In this document: positions 9,501 to 16,207 of the stretch, piece after piece
Position numbering within the stretch: the first letter of the stretch is position 1
Layout of the letters: the number at the start of each line of letters is the position of its first letter
NCBI RefSeq assembly: GCF_009725985.1
Contig: NZ_RCNR01000042.1
Span: 1-43,110, forward strand
Direction of reading: 5' to 3'
DNA length: 43,110 nt
Source: Zobellia amurskyensis
GTDB taxonomy: Bacteria > Bacteroidota > Bacteroidia > Flavobacteriales > Flavobacteriaceae
Program-made: the position numbers and the translations under genes
The notes under the pieces: generated by a model
What the model was told of the DNA's origin: nothing
What the model saw: the letters and a program-made list of their open reading frames with translations, nothing else
Databases searched by the model: none

Positions 9501-9565
9501 GTTTGGGCATAACAAATTCCAAAGACAAGAAAGAGTATACGGAATGCCAAATACTTTAAATTCAT
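6515..9565 (-). CDS. GH2 beta-galactosidase-like enzyme with inserted golvesin-C-like domain and Fn3 tail
   Basis: A 1016-aa secreted protein (signal MNLKYLAFRILFLVFGICYA). The GH2 sandwich begins at about residue 33 (LLLSGNWKF) and resumes at about 215 (FDDSNWNDLSVPGHWD). Residues of about 60-194 between them look like a golvesin C-terminal/xanthan-lyase-type sugar-binding domain (VDN-like start, YVRYRPELPESGFYEAF, NQRNRCDQWLSLG, TADAVMFRP). The TIM barrel carries the acid/base in SVGNE (Glu572) and the nucleophile in ISEYG (Glu653), so it should be an active retaining exo-beta-glycosidase, probably a beta-galactosidase. A fibronectin III-like domain (about 835-930) and a short C-terminal domain follow. 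It is a paralog of the GH2 at 11042-13333, which lacks the insert. The gap to the upstream sulfatase is only 6 bp. Confidence 0.85.
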   Translation of the reverse strand: MNLKYLAFRILFLVFGICYAQTEKGNSSGEEQLLLSGNWKFHTIYGEGSNYIDISETPEDIVIDNTNTELVKIQGDWLTKTEGERGSGFYGANYLQRDFKAGESDQNYVRYRPELPESGFYEAFVRFPFASHLTAELNVKHANGITASYFNQRNRCDQWLSLGIFSFDKTLDSYIEVTAITAWTVTADAVMFRPVSKEKMETSVAEKANIFQSDFDDSNWNDLSVPGHWDMLNEFSNYTGKGWYRKDFNLPRNWKGNSKERVRLKFDAVYHIAKVFLNGELVGNHQGGFTPFEFDVTDKLHFNGPNVLAVEVDNSALVGATWNWGGIIRDVHLVKNNDVRISYQYVHADPDLKKGTANLKLKIRVKNSSAQKRTVLLSTQIDEASTPVNLQHMVSIPPNSTQEVQLATTLPANDVRLWHFDTPHLYHITTSITEEDHVLDTRKDRFGIRKIELTDSKLILNGEPVRLAGFNRVSDHRYWGSSEPQYLINKDVDLMKNAGANFMRIMHGTQNKKLIERCDEKGILIFEEVNVRELTNPEFTPPHYPLAKQWLKEMIERDINHPSIIGWSVGNELKDHFDYAKLTIDYVKNELDPYRLVTCVSNSGWRNTSTPQNDPNTLVDIIMHNLYPFQGRPDEVFKTLRSKWPNKPVFISEYGIQPMATTSLDGDIPEISEWNNSLRGKNPFVIGASLWTFNDYRSGYAATSPEENRVWGLVNTWRQKRKLYNRIENEHSPIQQIEVSDLDARKGNAKISITPKNSGDYPSYTLKNHRLLWSVHDSKGDTLAQNSIEMPVLKPGAGPTENNINWKPYLSDISSLNINLLSPNGYKRFHKSVAITVPEQPSISQIESGNTSVRIHFNPVFGADTYHVIHQNTNGELVKSEKTTTNFLEIENLKNGKEYIFQLIATNEKGISKPSETRIGSPSGKELPPVIWDAFIVGDKLVVGYSGEIDDTDYVVRYGTRASYLPFKNATRTKGMTVINFEGDDPHFVSIMKKTKRGESEWSKPRYVYTLRNINR

Positions 9566-9571
9566 AAATTT

Positions 9572-11017
9572 CTAATAGTTTTTCTTAATGAACGGATGTT
9601 TCACTTTTGATTTAGTTTCGCGAAAGACCCATGGTTTCCAAGCTTCATAGCGTTCCTTCCATTCTTGAAGTGTTCTAGTTGGATATTTTGAAGATAGTCC
9701 GCCTTCCCTAAACTCTTGGGAAACCCCTTCATCCTTTATAGATTTTCTCCAAACATACAATTCTTCCAAAAGTTTATCCTTAACGTCTCCGTAGTGTAAG
9801 TCGTTGGCAAGATTATTTAGTTCGTAAGGGTCTTTTTCAATATCGAAAAGCTCAAACTCAGGCTTTGTTGGCGCAAAGAATTTGGCTTGGTCTTCGTTGA
9901 GTTTTCCTTCCATATACATGATGTTCATCTCGGCCAACATAGGATACATGTCTTCTTTATAACCACTGTATTGCAACCAAGCACGCTCTGGTATTAAATT
10001 ATGAATTAACTTATATTTATTGGAACGGATGGTACGCATGGCATCGTGAGTGCCGCCCATTCTACCTCTTGCTGCAAAAATGTATTCTCGGTTCTTTGAT
10101 TCTTCTTCAAAGAGGTTTTTTCCTTGTAACTCATGTTTAGGTTTGGCCCCTGCAACGTCTAGAATAGTAGCGGTAATATCAATAGTCTGGACCATATCCG
10201 TATTTACTTGCCCGGAGGCGAATTTGCCAGGCCATTTTATAATCATTGGTACTTGAAGACCCGGGTCATATAAAAATTGTTTTCCACGAATATGACATCT
10301 ACCATTATCACCAATTAGAAAAATCAAGGTGTTTTCGGCAAGGTCTTCTTTTTCTAATCGTTTTAGGATATCACCAATTTCGCGATCGCAGACTTGCATT
10401 TGTTCTAGGCCATTGGCCCAATCCCGTCTGGCAAAAGGTGTATCTGCGTAGTAGGGTGGAAGCTCTACTTTAGCAGGGTCAATAGGGTTTTTAGGGTCTC
10501 TGTTCCAAGCTCTGTGGGTTCCTCCTAATGTTATCTGAGCGAAAAAAGGTTGTCCTTTTTCACGTTCTTTCCAATCCTTACCCATAAAACCTAAATCGCC
10601 ACTAAAATTGGCGTCAGTTTTGTCATGGATCATCAAAGCAGTGAAGTAGCCTGCTTCTTTTAATAATACGGGCATGGGTTCAATATCGTATGGCAAAGGT
10701 TTTTTGTCTTCTTTGGCCGTTCTATGCTGTTCGGCGCCAATGTAATTTTGGTGATAGCCGGTAAGCATGGCCGAGCGCGAAGTTGAACATACGGGAGAGG
10801 TGCAAAAAGCATTGGTGTAGCGTATGCCTTCTGAAGCTAATTTGTCCGTCACGGGCGTTTCTATTCCCGGAGTACCGTAACAGCCTAAGTCAAGACCCCA
10901 ATCTTCCAACATGATCCAAACAATGTTAGGGCGGTCCGAAGCAGTACTCTGCGCCATGGAGTGGAACGGAATTAGGAGTACTGCTAAACAAAAGGTTTTA
11001 ATGAGTTTCATATGCAA
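9572..11017 (-). CDS. Sulfatase (family S1) with atypical CSTSR active-site motif
   Basis: An up to 481-aa sulfatase; the start may be the in-frame ATG at 11011 (MKLIKTFCLAVLLIPFHSMA signal peptide). The first metal site reads NIVWIMLEDWG, with Glu38-Asp39 in place of the usual Asp-Asp. The formylglycine signature is PVCSTSRSAMLTG (Cys77 counted from 11017), with Thr where CxPxR or CxAxR motifs have Pro or Ala. The second metal site is LIGDNGRCHIRGKQ and the C-terminus RNREYIFAARGRMGGTHDAMRTIR is family-like. It resembles N-sulfoglucosamine sulfohydrolase-type S1 members by eye, although in this locus the target is presumably an O-sulfate on a galactan. It sits between two paralogous GH2 genes with 6- and 24-bp gaps, suggesting they act in sequence on one oligosaccharide. 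Confidence 0.9.
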   Translation of the reverse strand: MHMKLIKTFCLAVLLIPFHSMAQSTASDRPNIVWIMLEDWGLDLGCYGTPGIETPVTDKLASEGIRYTNAFCTSPVCSTSRSAMLTGYHQNYIGAEQHRTAKEDKKPLPYDIEPMPVLLKEAGYFTALMIHDKTDANFSGDLGFMGKDWKEREKGQPFFAQITLGGTHRAWNRDPKNPIDPAKVELPPYYADTPFARRDWANGLEQMQVCDREIGDILKRLEKEDLAENTLIFLIGDNGRCHIRGKQFLYDPGLQVPMIIKWPGKFASGQVNTDMVQTIDITATILDVAGAKPKHELQGKNLFEEESKNREYIFAARGRMGGTHDAMRTIRSNKYKLIHNLIPERAWLQYSGYKEDMYPMLAEMNIMYMEGKLNEDQAKFFAPTKPEFELFDIEKDPYELNNLANDLHYGDVKDKLLEELYVWRKSIKDEGVSQEFREGGLSSKYPTRTLQEWKERYEAWKPWVFRETKSKVKHPFIKKNY

Positions 11018-11041
11018 AGGTTCTAGTTTTGAGTTTTTACG

Positions 11042-13333
11042 CTATTCTTCAAGTTGTTTGGTTGTGGACCACTCTGTAACATCAGATTTTAATTTCACGA
11101 AAAAAGGCTCGGTTGTGGGCCATTTGATTTTGATGGCTCCTTTTAAATCGGAGGTAACTTCTTTCGTAAGATTTTCTTTGCTGTTACCATATTTAAAAGT
11201 GAAAATGGAATCTTTTTCACTCACGGTGTACCCTATGCCTACGCCATTATGGGTCTTGCCCAAAAATTCTATCACGGGGGAATTCGAGTTTTCTATAGGC
11301 GGATTTTTCAATTCTTTTGAAGAGGCGGTTTTAACTTCAATTTGCATGGGCGACCATAGGCCAACCTGAATCCGAGTGGTGTTGTATTCATTTTTGAAGT
11401 TGAATTTCAGCGCAACATCCCCAGGTTTTATGATTGGTAGTTCAATCCGTTCTTTTCCGATTGATTTGCCTTCAGCATCAAAAAGTTCGTACACTAGCGT
11501 ATACTCTTTCATAATGTAAGCGGGAATATCTTGTTTGTTTCTTGGGTTTAGGGTAATCGCAATTGTGTTCTTATCAACTTCAGCTTTCAAACCTAGAACT
11601 GGCGCATAGATATCTTGAATCTGTTTGTGGGCTTTTTTCTTGTTTCGCCATACGTCTACAACACCCCAAGCCCTGTTTTCAGATGGAGGCGTAGCCTTAT
11701 AATCACTTCGGTAATCGTTATAGGTCCAAAGCGATGAACCAACTACGTATGGTAGCGTTCTAATTTTATCGAGTTGCTCAATAAGTACATTGCTGAATTC
11801 GGCATCAGGAGTAAGACCTATTTGCTTGTCACCCAGCTCTGAAATAAAAATTGGTTTTCCCGGAAATTTTTCATGAACCTTCTCCAACTTTTCGTAGGTC
11901 TCCCCATAGGAGTTCATGCACAGTAAATCTAGTTTTTCATAGGGTTCGTTACCGGGTTTGGCCAAGGGCAGGTGTGATGTAAAGCTTACCACGGTTTTCA
12001 AACGTGTAGAGTCTAGAGTTGCCACATGGTCTAGCATATCGCTTACATAGTTATACTGACCGGGCGTCATGGTCATGTCTTGCCATTCGCCGTCAGGGTT
12101 GCCAATTTCGTTACCCATGCTCCAACCAACCACACTGGGGTGGTTAAAATCGCGAGTAATCATTTCGTCCAACCATTTTTTTGTTCTTGGATTATCGGGG
12201 ATAGCATTTGGAGCGCCACGACCCCAAACCGGAATTTCTTCGATTAGCATATAGCCAATGCTGTCGCAAAACTGTAAAAGATTCTTGGATGCAGGTGCGT
12301 GCATAATCCTAGAGAAGTTACCGCCTAGGGCTTTGATGTCTAAAATATCGTTCTTGATGAGTTCACGGGGTTCCGTATTACCGTATAGGCGATGGTCGTA
12401 CACACGATTAAAACCATTTAAGCGTACAGCTTCATTGTTGAGGTATAATTCCTCTCCAATAGCCTCCATTTTCCGGATACCGAATTTGTCTGAAACAGCA
12501 TCTAGCTCTTGGTCGTTTGAAATAACACTACTATTTAAAACGTATAGATTGGGGCGGTCAAAATGCCATAATTCTACTTCTTTTAATTCCTTTTGAAAGG
12601 TCAAGACCTTGTTGGCGGTCTCGTTTGAAGCAACAGTCACTTCAAGGGTTTTAGGTTGCCATGATTCATTCTCGGGCCCAACAATTTTCGTGTTGATAGT
12701 AAGATTTTGCGCCTCAGCAGAATTGTTTTCAATTGTATAAGAAATGGTAAAATCCACTACACCTTCAATAAAATCGGGTACAGCGGAAATATGTTGACGG
12801 ACTAGGCGAACATCGTTATGGGCTAGCAAGGAAACGTTTCGGCTTATACCACCCCAGGCCCACCAAGCGCCTCTTCTGAACGTATTATCGGCCATGACCA
12901 AAAGTGAATTTGGTTTTCCGGGCTGTATTTGGTCAGTAATATTGAATTCAAAAGGAGTGTAGCCGCCTTCATGTTCTCCCAATAATTTTCCGTTCAACCA
13001 AACTTTAGAGGTTTCGTAAACGGCATTAAATTTTATGTAAAACTGTTTTTTCTGCCAGTTTTCAGGAATGGTGAAATTACGTTGGTAATACCCTTTGCCC
13101 TTAAAATGGGCATATCTGTTTTCAATATCCCAATTTCCGGGAACGGTAAGGGTATCCCACTTTGTGTAATCTGTGGCCAAAATTTGCTCTTCACTTTCTT
13201 CGTTAGAAGCTAAAAAGTACCATTCCCCGTTAAGGGATATGGTTTCGTTTTCTTGAGCCGTTTCCGTTTTTTTGGTTGAACATGAGCTTAGAAAAACGAT
13301 TGTAAAAAGCGCTATGGAAGCAAAATTTCTCAT
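11042..13333 (-). CDS. GH2 beta-galactosidase-like lipoprotein
   Basis: A 763-aa lipoprotein (lipobox LSSC, Cys18). It has a GH2 sugar-binding sandwich (ISLNGEWYF to about 170), an Ig-like domain and a TIM barrel with acid/base GNE (SMGNEI, Glu409) and nucleophile FISELG (Glu499). All catalytic stations of a retaining beta-galactosidase-type GH2 are present. Segments such as GFNRVYDHRLYGNTEPRELI closely match GFNRVSDHRYWGSSEPQYLI of the 1016-aa GH2 downstream, so these are recent paralogs. A short C-terminal domain (IGYTVSEKDSIFTFKYG) is also shared, but the inserted golvesin-like domain and a clear Fn3 are missing. It is predicted to be membrane-anchored in the periplasm and to act on beta-linked galactosides produced by GH117, GH97 or sulfatase action. 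The gap to the upstream GH97 gene is 9 bp. Confidence 0.88.
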   Translation of the reverse strand: MRNFASIALFTIVFLSSCSTKKTETAQENETISLNGEWYFLASNEESEEQILATDYTKWDTLTVPGNWDIENRYAHFKGKGYYQRNFTIPENWQKKQFYIKFNAVYETSKVWLNGKLLGEHEGGYTPFEFNITDQIQPGKPNSLLVMADNTFRRGAWWAWGGISRNVSLLAHNDVRLVRQHISAVPDFIEGVVDFTISYTIENNSAEAQNLTINTKIVGPENESWQPKTLEVTVASNETANKVLTFQKELKEVELWHFDRPNLYVLNSSVISNDQELDAVSDKFGIRKMEAIGEELYLNNEAVRLNGFNRVYDHRLYGNTEPRELIKNDILDIKALGGNFSRIMHAPASKNLLQFCDSIGYMLIEEIPVWGRGAPNAIPDNPRTKKWLDEMITRDFNHPSVVGWSMGNEIGNPDGEWQDMTMTPGQYNYVSDMLDHVATLDSTRLKTVVSFTSHLPLAKPGNEPYEKLDLLCMNSYGETYEKLEKVHEKFPGKPIFISELGDKQIGLTPDAEFSNVLIEQLDKIRTLPYVVGSSLWTYNDYRSDYKATPPSENRAWGVVDVWRNKKKAHKQIQDIYAPVLGLKAEVDKNTIAITLNPRNKQDIPAYIMKEYTLVYELFDAEGKSIGKERIELPIIKPGDVALKFNFKNEYNTTRIQVGLWSPMQIEVKTASSKELKNPPIENSNSPVIEFLGKTHNGVGIGYTVSEKDSIFTFKYGNSKENLTKEVTSDLKGAIKIKWPTTEPFFVKLKSDVTEWSTTKQLEE

Positions 13334-13342
13334 GAATACTCT

Positions 13343-15295
13343 TTATTTTTTGATAAACTTAATGGTAGCTCCACCGTGTTCGGCAAGCTGAATAGTTATC
13401 GTTTTATCTTTAGAAACTGTTTCGGTACGTTTTTTAAAAGGTACGGCCGTGTCCCATTGGCGTAGGTCAGCCTCTTTATTCAGTCCTTTTAAATCGATAC
13501 GCTCGGCTTCGATATCGTCAGTAAAAATTTCTGCGGTGTACTCACCATCGCCTAAAAAACTACAATCGATAATCATTTCCTGGGTCGCTCCACTTCGTAG
13601 AACACCTAAACACCAATCGTTGCCGTCACGTCTAGCTATGGCTGCCAATTCTCCAATTTTACTTTGGGGCAGTACAAAGGTCTCATCCCAGACGGAAGGT
13701 ACCGTCTGAATAAAATCCAACGCGGGTTGAATGCTTTTGTTTTTTAATAGAAATTGGGTATTCTCAGCAATACAGTTAAAAGGGGAGTAGAAAGTAACCA
13801 ATGTAGCCAGTTGATGCGCCCATGTGGTTTCTCCTGGTTCAGTAAGGCCTAGGGGTGTATAATCACCATGACCTGTTACATATCTCGTAAAGGGTAAAGC
13901 CGCATTGTGTGAAGCGGTTAGGGGACCTTCTTTCATATGGTTTACCTCTAAACCTCGTATGCCTTCACGCGTAACTTCGTTGGGATAAGTGCGATATTCT
14001 CCGGAGCTTTGTTGGCAACCATGAAAATTGACCATCAATTGTCTTTCTGCCGCTTTTCTCAATAATGCTTCGTCAAAGGATATTATGCTTTTGCTCTGTC
14101 CATTCATAAAATCGACTTTTACCCCAACGGCACCTGTCTGTTTTACGCTATCCAAAAATTGACCCATTATGGTATAGTCGTCTTCAGGAAAATTGATTTC
14201 CTTGGAGTGCTTCCATATAAAAATGCCAATTCCTTTTTCCTTGGCATAGTTGGAGAGTTCCGTCACCTTGTTCCATTTATTAGGCCATCTTTCCCAACCA
14301 TCATCAACCATATTATATGAAAAGTTCAGTTCTACGGCATCATCTACCATATCATGCTCTTCTTTATAATCCACATATTTTCCGGACCACCAGTGCCAAA
14401 CAGATTTTCCTGGTTTAATCCAGTTGGTGTCCGTAAATAATTTGGGGTCGGGAGCAGGGTTTAACGATGCTACCATGGTATTGTTGGCCAAATCGTTTAA
14501 AGTGTCCGCTAATAAAATACAGCGCCATGGTGTGGTTACATCACCTGTAACATCAAAACCGGCATCACCTTCTTCAAAATTGGCTTTAAAGGTGTTGTTA
14601 CCAACAGCTTCCAAGCGCATACCGCTATAATTATAAAGTGCAGCTTCGGCCAATAATGCATACCCTCCTTGTGGGAGTTCGCAAGTAAGGGTCAAGCCTT
14701 GAATAGGACCCATTTTAGAGACCGTAGGCATTTCGGAAATATCTGCAGAAAGCCATTCACCGGCGTGGGATTTTAATTTCCAGTCGCTATCGCGCTCAAA
14801 GTACCAAACTTTGGTTTGGCTTGGTATTTTAAAGCTACTTTCTTCACCCTGAACATGCTGTGTGCCTTGGCCCGAAACCACATAACGGTAGGCCACACCT
14901 TCATTGGAAAGTTGAAATTCTAATTTCCAGTAGGTTCCATCGGCTTCTGAAACTTTATAAGTGTGTAAGTCTCCTGTGTAGGAGGCTTCACTTTTAATTC
15001 CGTTAAGCGGATATTGAATCTGTATTTCTTTTTGCTCCAGAAGTGCTATTTCCACATTCTTCCCTAAATGTTTGTCATTTACTTTAAGGCCCAAGAGGGA
15101 AGTGTCTAGAACTATTTTTTGATTTTTAGTAACTTGAAATGCTAACTGACCGTTTGTAGCTGTAAACAAAGAAACTTCAGTAGTGCCATTAGTTAGGGTT
15201 TGATTTAGCTTATCATCTCCTGTACTAGTTTTACAGGAAAAAATCACGAACAAGAAACCAAAAAGTAAAGTGGATTTGTAGAATACATTTTTCAT
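13343..15295 (-). CDS. GH97 lipoprotein, retaining (GH97b) alpha-galactosidase-like
   Basis: The start is set at 15295, giving MKNVFYKSTLLFGFLFVIFSC (lipobox Cys21) and 650 aa. The frame extends to 15343, but that would run into the end of the upstream gene and bury the signal. It has the GH97 layout: beta-super-sandwich (LAFQVTKNQKIVLDTSLLGL), (beta/alpha)8 barrel (VWHWWSGKYVDY, YNMVDDGW) and a C-terminal beta domain. Asp395 in GVKVDFMN sits where the retaining branch (BtGH97b, a known alpha-galactosidase) has its nucleophile; inverting SusB-type enzymes lack it. The Glu in TREGIRG (about 444) is the likely acid/base. I predict a retaining alpha-galactosidase or related activity, for example on alpha-linked galactose branches. 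The gap to the upstream esterase is 17 bp. Confidence 0.87.
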   Translation of the reverse strand: MKNVFYKSTLLFGFLFVIFSCKTSTGDDKLNQTLTNGTTEVSLFTATNGQLAFQVTKNQKIVLDTSLLGLKVNDKHLGKNVEIALLEQKEIQIQYPLNGIKSEASYTGDLHTYKVSEADGTYWKLEFQLSNEGVAYRYVVSGQGTQHVQGEESSFKIPSQTKVWYFERDSDWKLKSHAGEWLSADISEMPTVSKMGPIQGLTLTCELPQGGYALLAEAALYNYSGMRLEAVGNNTFKANFEEGDAGFDVTGDVTTPWRCILLADTLNDLANNTMVASLNPAPDPKLFTDTNWIKPGKSVWHWWSGKYVDYKEEHDMVDDAVELNFSYNMVDDGWERWPNKWNKVTELSNYAKEKGIGIFIWKHSKEINFPEDDYTIMGQFLDSVKQTGAVGVKVDFMNGQSKSIISFDEALLRKAAERQLMVNFHGCQQSSGEYRTYPNEVTREGIRGLEVNHMKEGPLTASHNAALPFTRYVTGHGDYTPLGLTEPGETTWAHQLATLVTFYSPFNCIAENTQFLLKNKSIQPALDFIQTVPSVWDETFVLPQSKIGELAAIARRDGNDWCLGVLRSGATQEMIIDCSFLGDGEYTAEIFTDDIEAERIDLKGLNKEADLRQWDTAVPFKKRTETVSKDKTITIQLAEHGGATIKFIKK

Positions 15296-15312
15296 TTTAT
15301 ACTGATGTTTTC

Positions 15313-16197
15313 TTAGTTTTTTTTGATTGTTTCCGCTAGCCATGTTCTAATATTTTCTCGCTCTTTTAAATCATATAAAGTCCAAGTATTAGTATGATTC
15401 CTAACTGGGATATTCATAAAAGTAAAGTTTCCTTGAATACCTGATTGATGGAGGTAATTTTTACTTTTTGCTGTTTGCTGGCCTTCGGCACAAATAAATT
15501 GAGGTCTTCCGTTCAATCGTTTTAATCGTGCAAGGGCCGATGTTTTGTCGGAATTTGGATAGTCCCATGTTTTCAGACCGTCATAATGTGAGTTAATGAT
15601 AAAGGCTTTCCATAGATGGGAGATTTCATCATCATGAAGCCCGATATAGTTAACGGCGATGGCTCCTCTTGAGAATCCAGCTAAAATAATGTTGGAAGCA
15701 TCTCCCCCGAATTTAGCACATACTTCTTTAACCGTGTCTATACAGTATTTTTTGGTTGCTTCTATATCTCCCCACCACCATTTTTGGTTTTCGTTGCCAT
15801 CAGCACTTATAAAAGGCATACTTATCCATATAAAATCTTTGCCTTCGCTAAGACCATATCCCAAATTACAGCCATCTACTTGGCCTGTTGAAACATCTCC
15901 AGAAGCACTTGTATATGGTCCGTTACCCGGATATTCTACAATAACCGGATATTTTTTGCCTTCTTTATAATTCGTAGGCAGGTAGACTAAGTGATAGACA
16001 TCTGTGTTTAGGTATGAACCTAAAGTTTGTTTCACTCGTTTACCAGCTTCTGGCTTTCCTTCCTTTATTTCAGGAACAAAAAGGTCTTGATGAAAGTAAC
16101 TGATATCAGGTAATTGGGTACTATCTTCTTTCTGGGCTACTACTTGTGCAGTGCCCAGAATTAGAAATATAGAAAGCCCAATTACATTCTTGATCAT
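15313..16197 (-). CDS. Secreted alpha/beta hydrolase, putative carbohydrate esterase
   Basis: The preferred start is 16197 (MIKNVIGLSIFLILGTAQVVAQ, signal peptide), giving 294 aa. The longer frame to 16272 overlaps the upstream gene and has no better N-terminus. The nucleophile elbow GFSRG (Ser176) follows an alpha/beta-hydrolase core (YHLVYLPTNYKEGKKYPVIVEYPGNGPY, then FGGDASNIILAGFSRGA). A late His in PVRNHTNTW is the probable catalytic His. The Trp-rich QKWWWGD segment may form a substrate pocket. No endo-glycosidase motif is visible. It probably removes an ester group (acetyl or similar) from the polysaccharide, or acts as a general esterase. It lies between the FAD oxidoreductase and the GH97 in the same operon, 10 bp after the former. 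Confidence 0.7.
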   Translation of the reverse strand: MIKNVIGLSIFLILGTAQVVAQKEDSTQLPDISYFHQDLFVPEIKEGKPEAGKRVKQTLGSYLNTDVYHLVYLPTNYKEGKKYPVIVEYPGNGPYTSASGDVSTGQVDGCNLGYGLSEGKDFIWISMPFISADGNENQKWWWGDIEATKKYCIDTVKEVCAKFGGDASNIILAGFSRGAIAVNYIGLHDDEISHLWKAFIINSHYDGLKTWDYPNSDKTSALARLKRLNGRPQFICAEGQQTAKSKNYLHQSGIQGNFTFMNIPVRNHTNTWTLYDLKERENIRTWLAETIKKN

Positions 16198-16207
16198 TTT
16201 ATAGGGT

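Noticed and set aside
11023-11032. TCTAGTTTTG before the sulfatase at 9572-11017 as an operator
   Set aside because: A single half-site inside a short operon gap, without a promoter box or tandem copy.
15296-15343. N-terminal extension of the GH97 gene
   Set aside because: The 16 extra codons run into the upstream gene's end and displace a clear lipoprotein signal at 15295.
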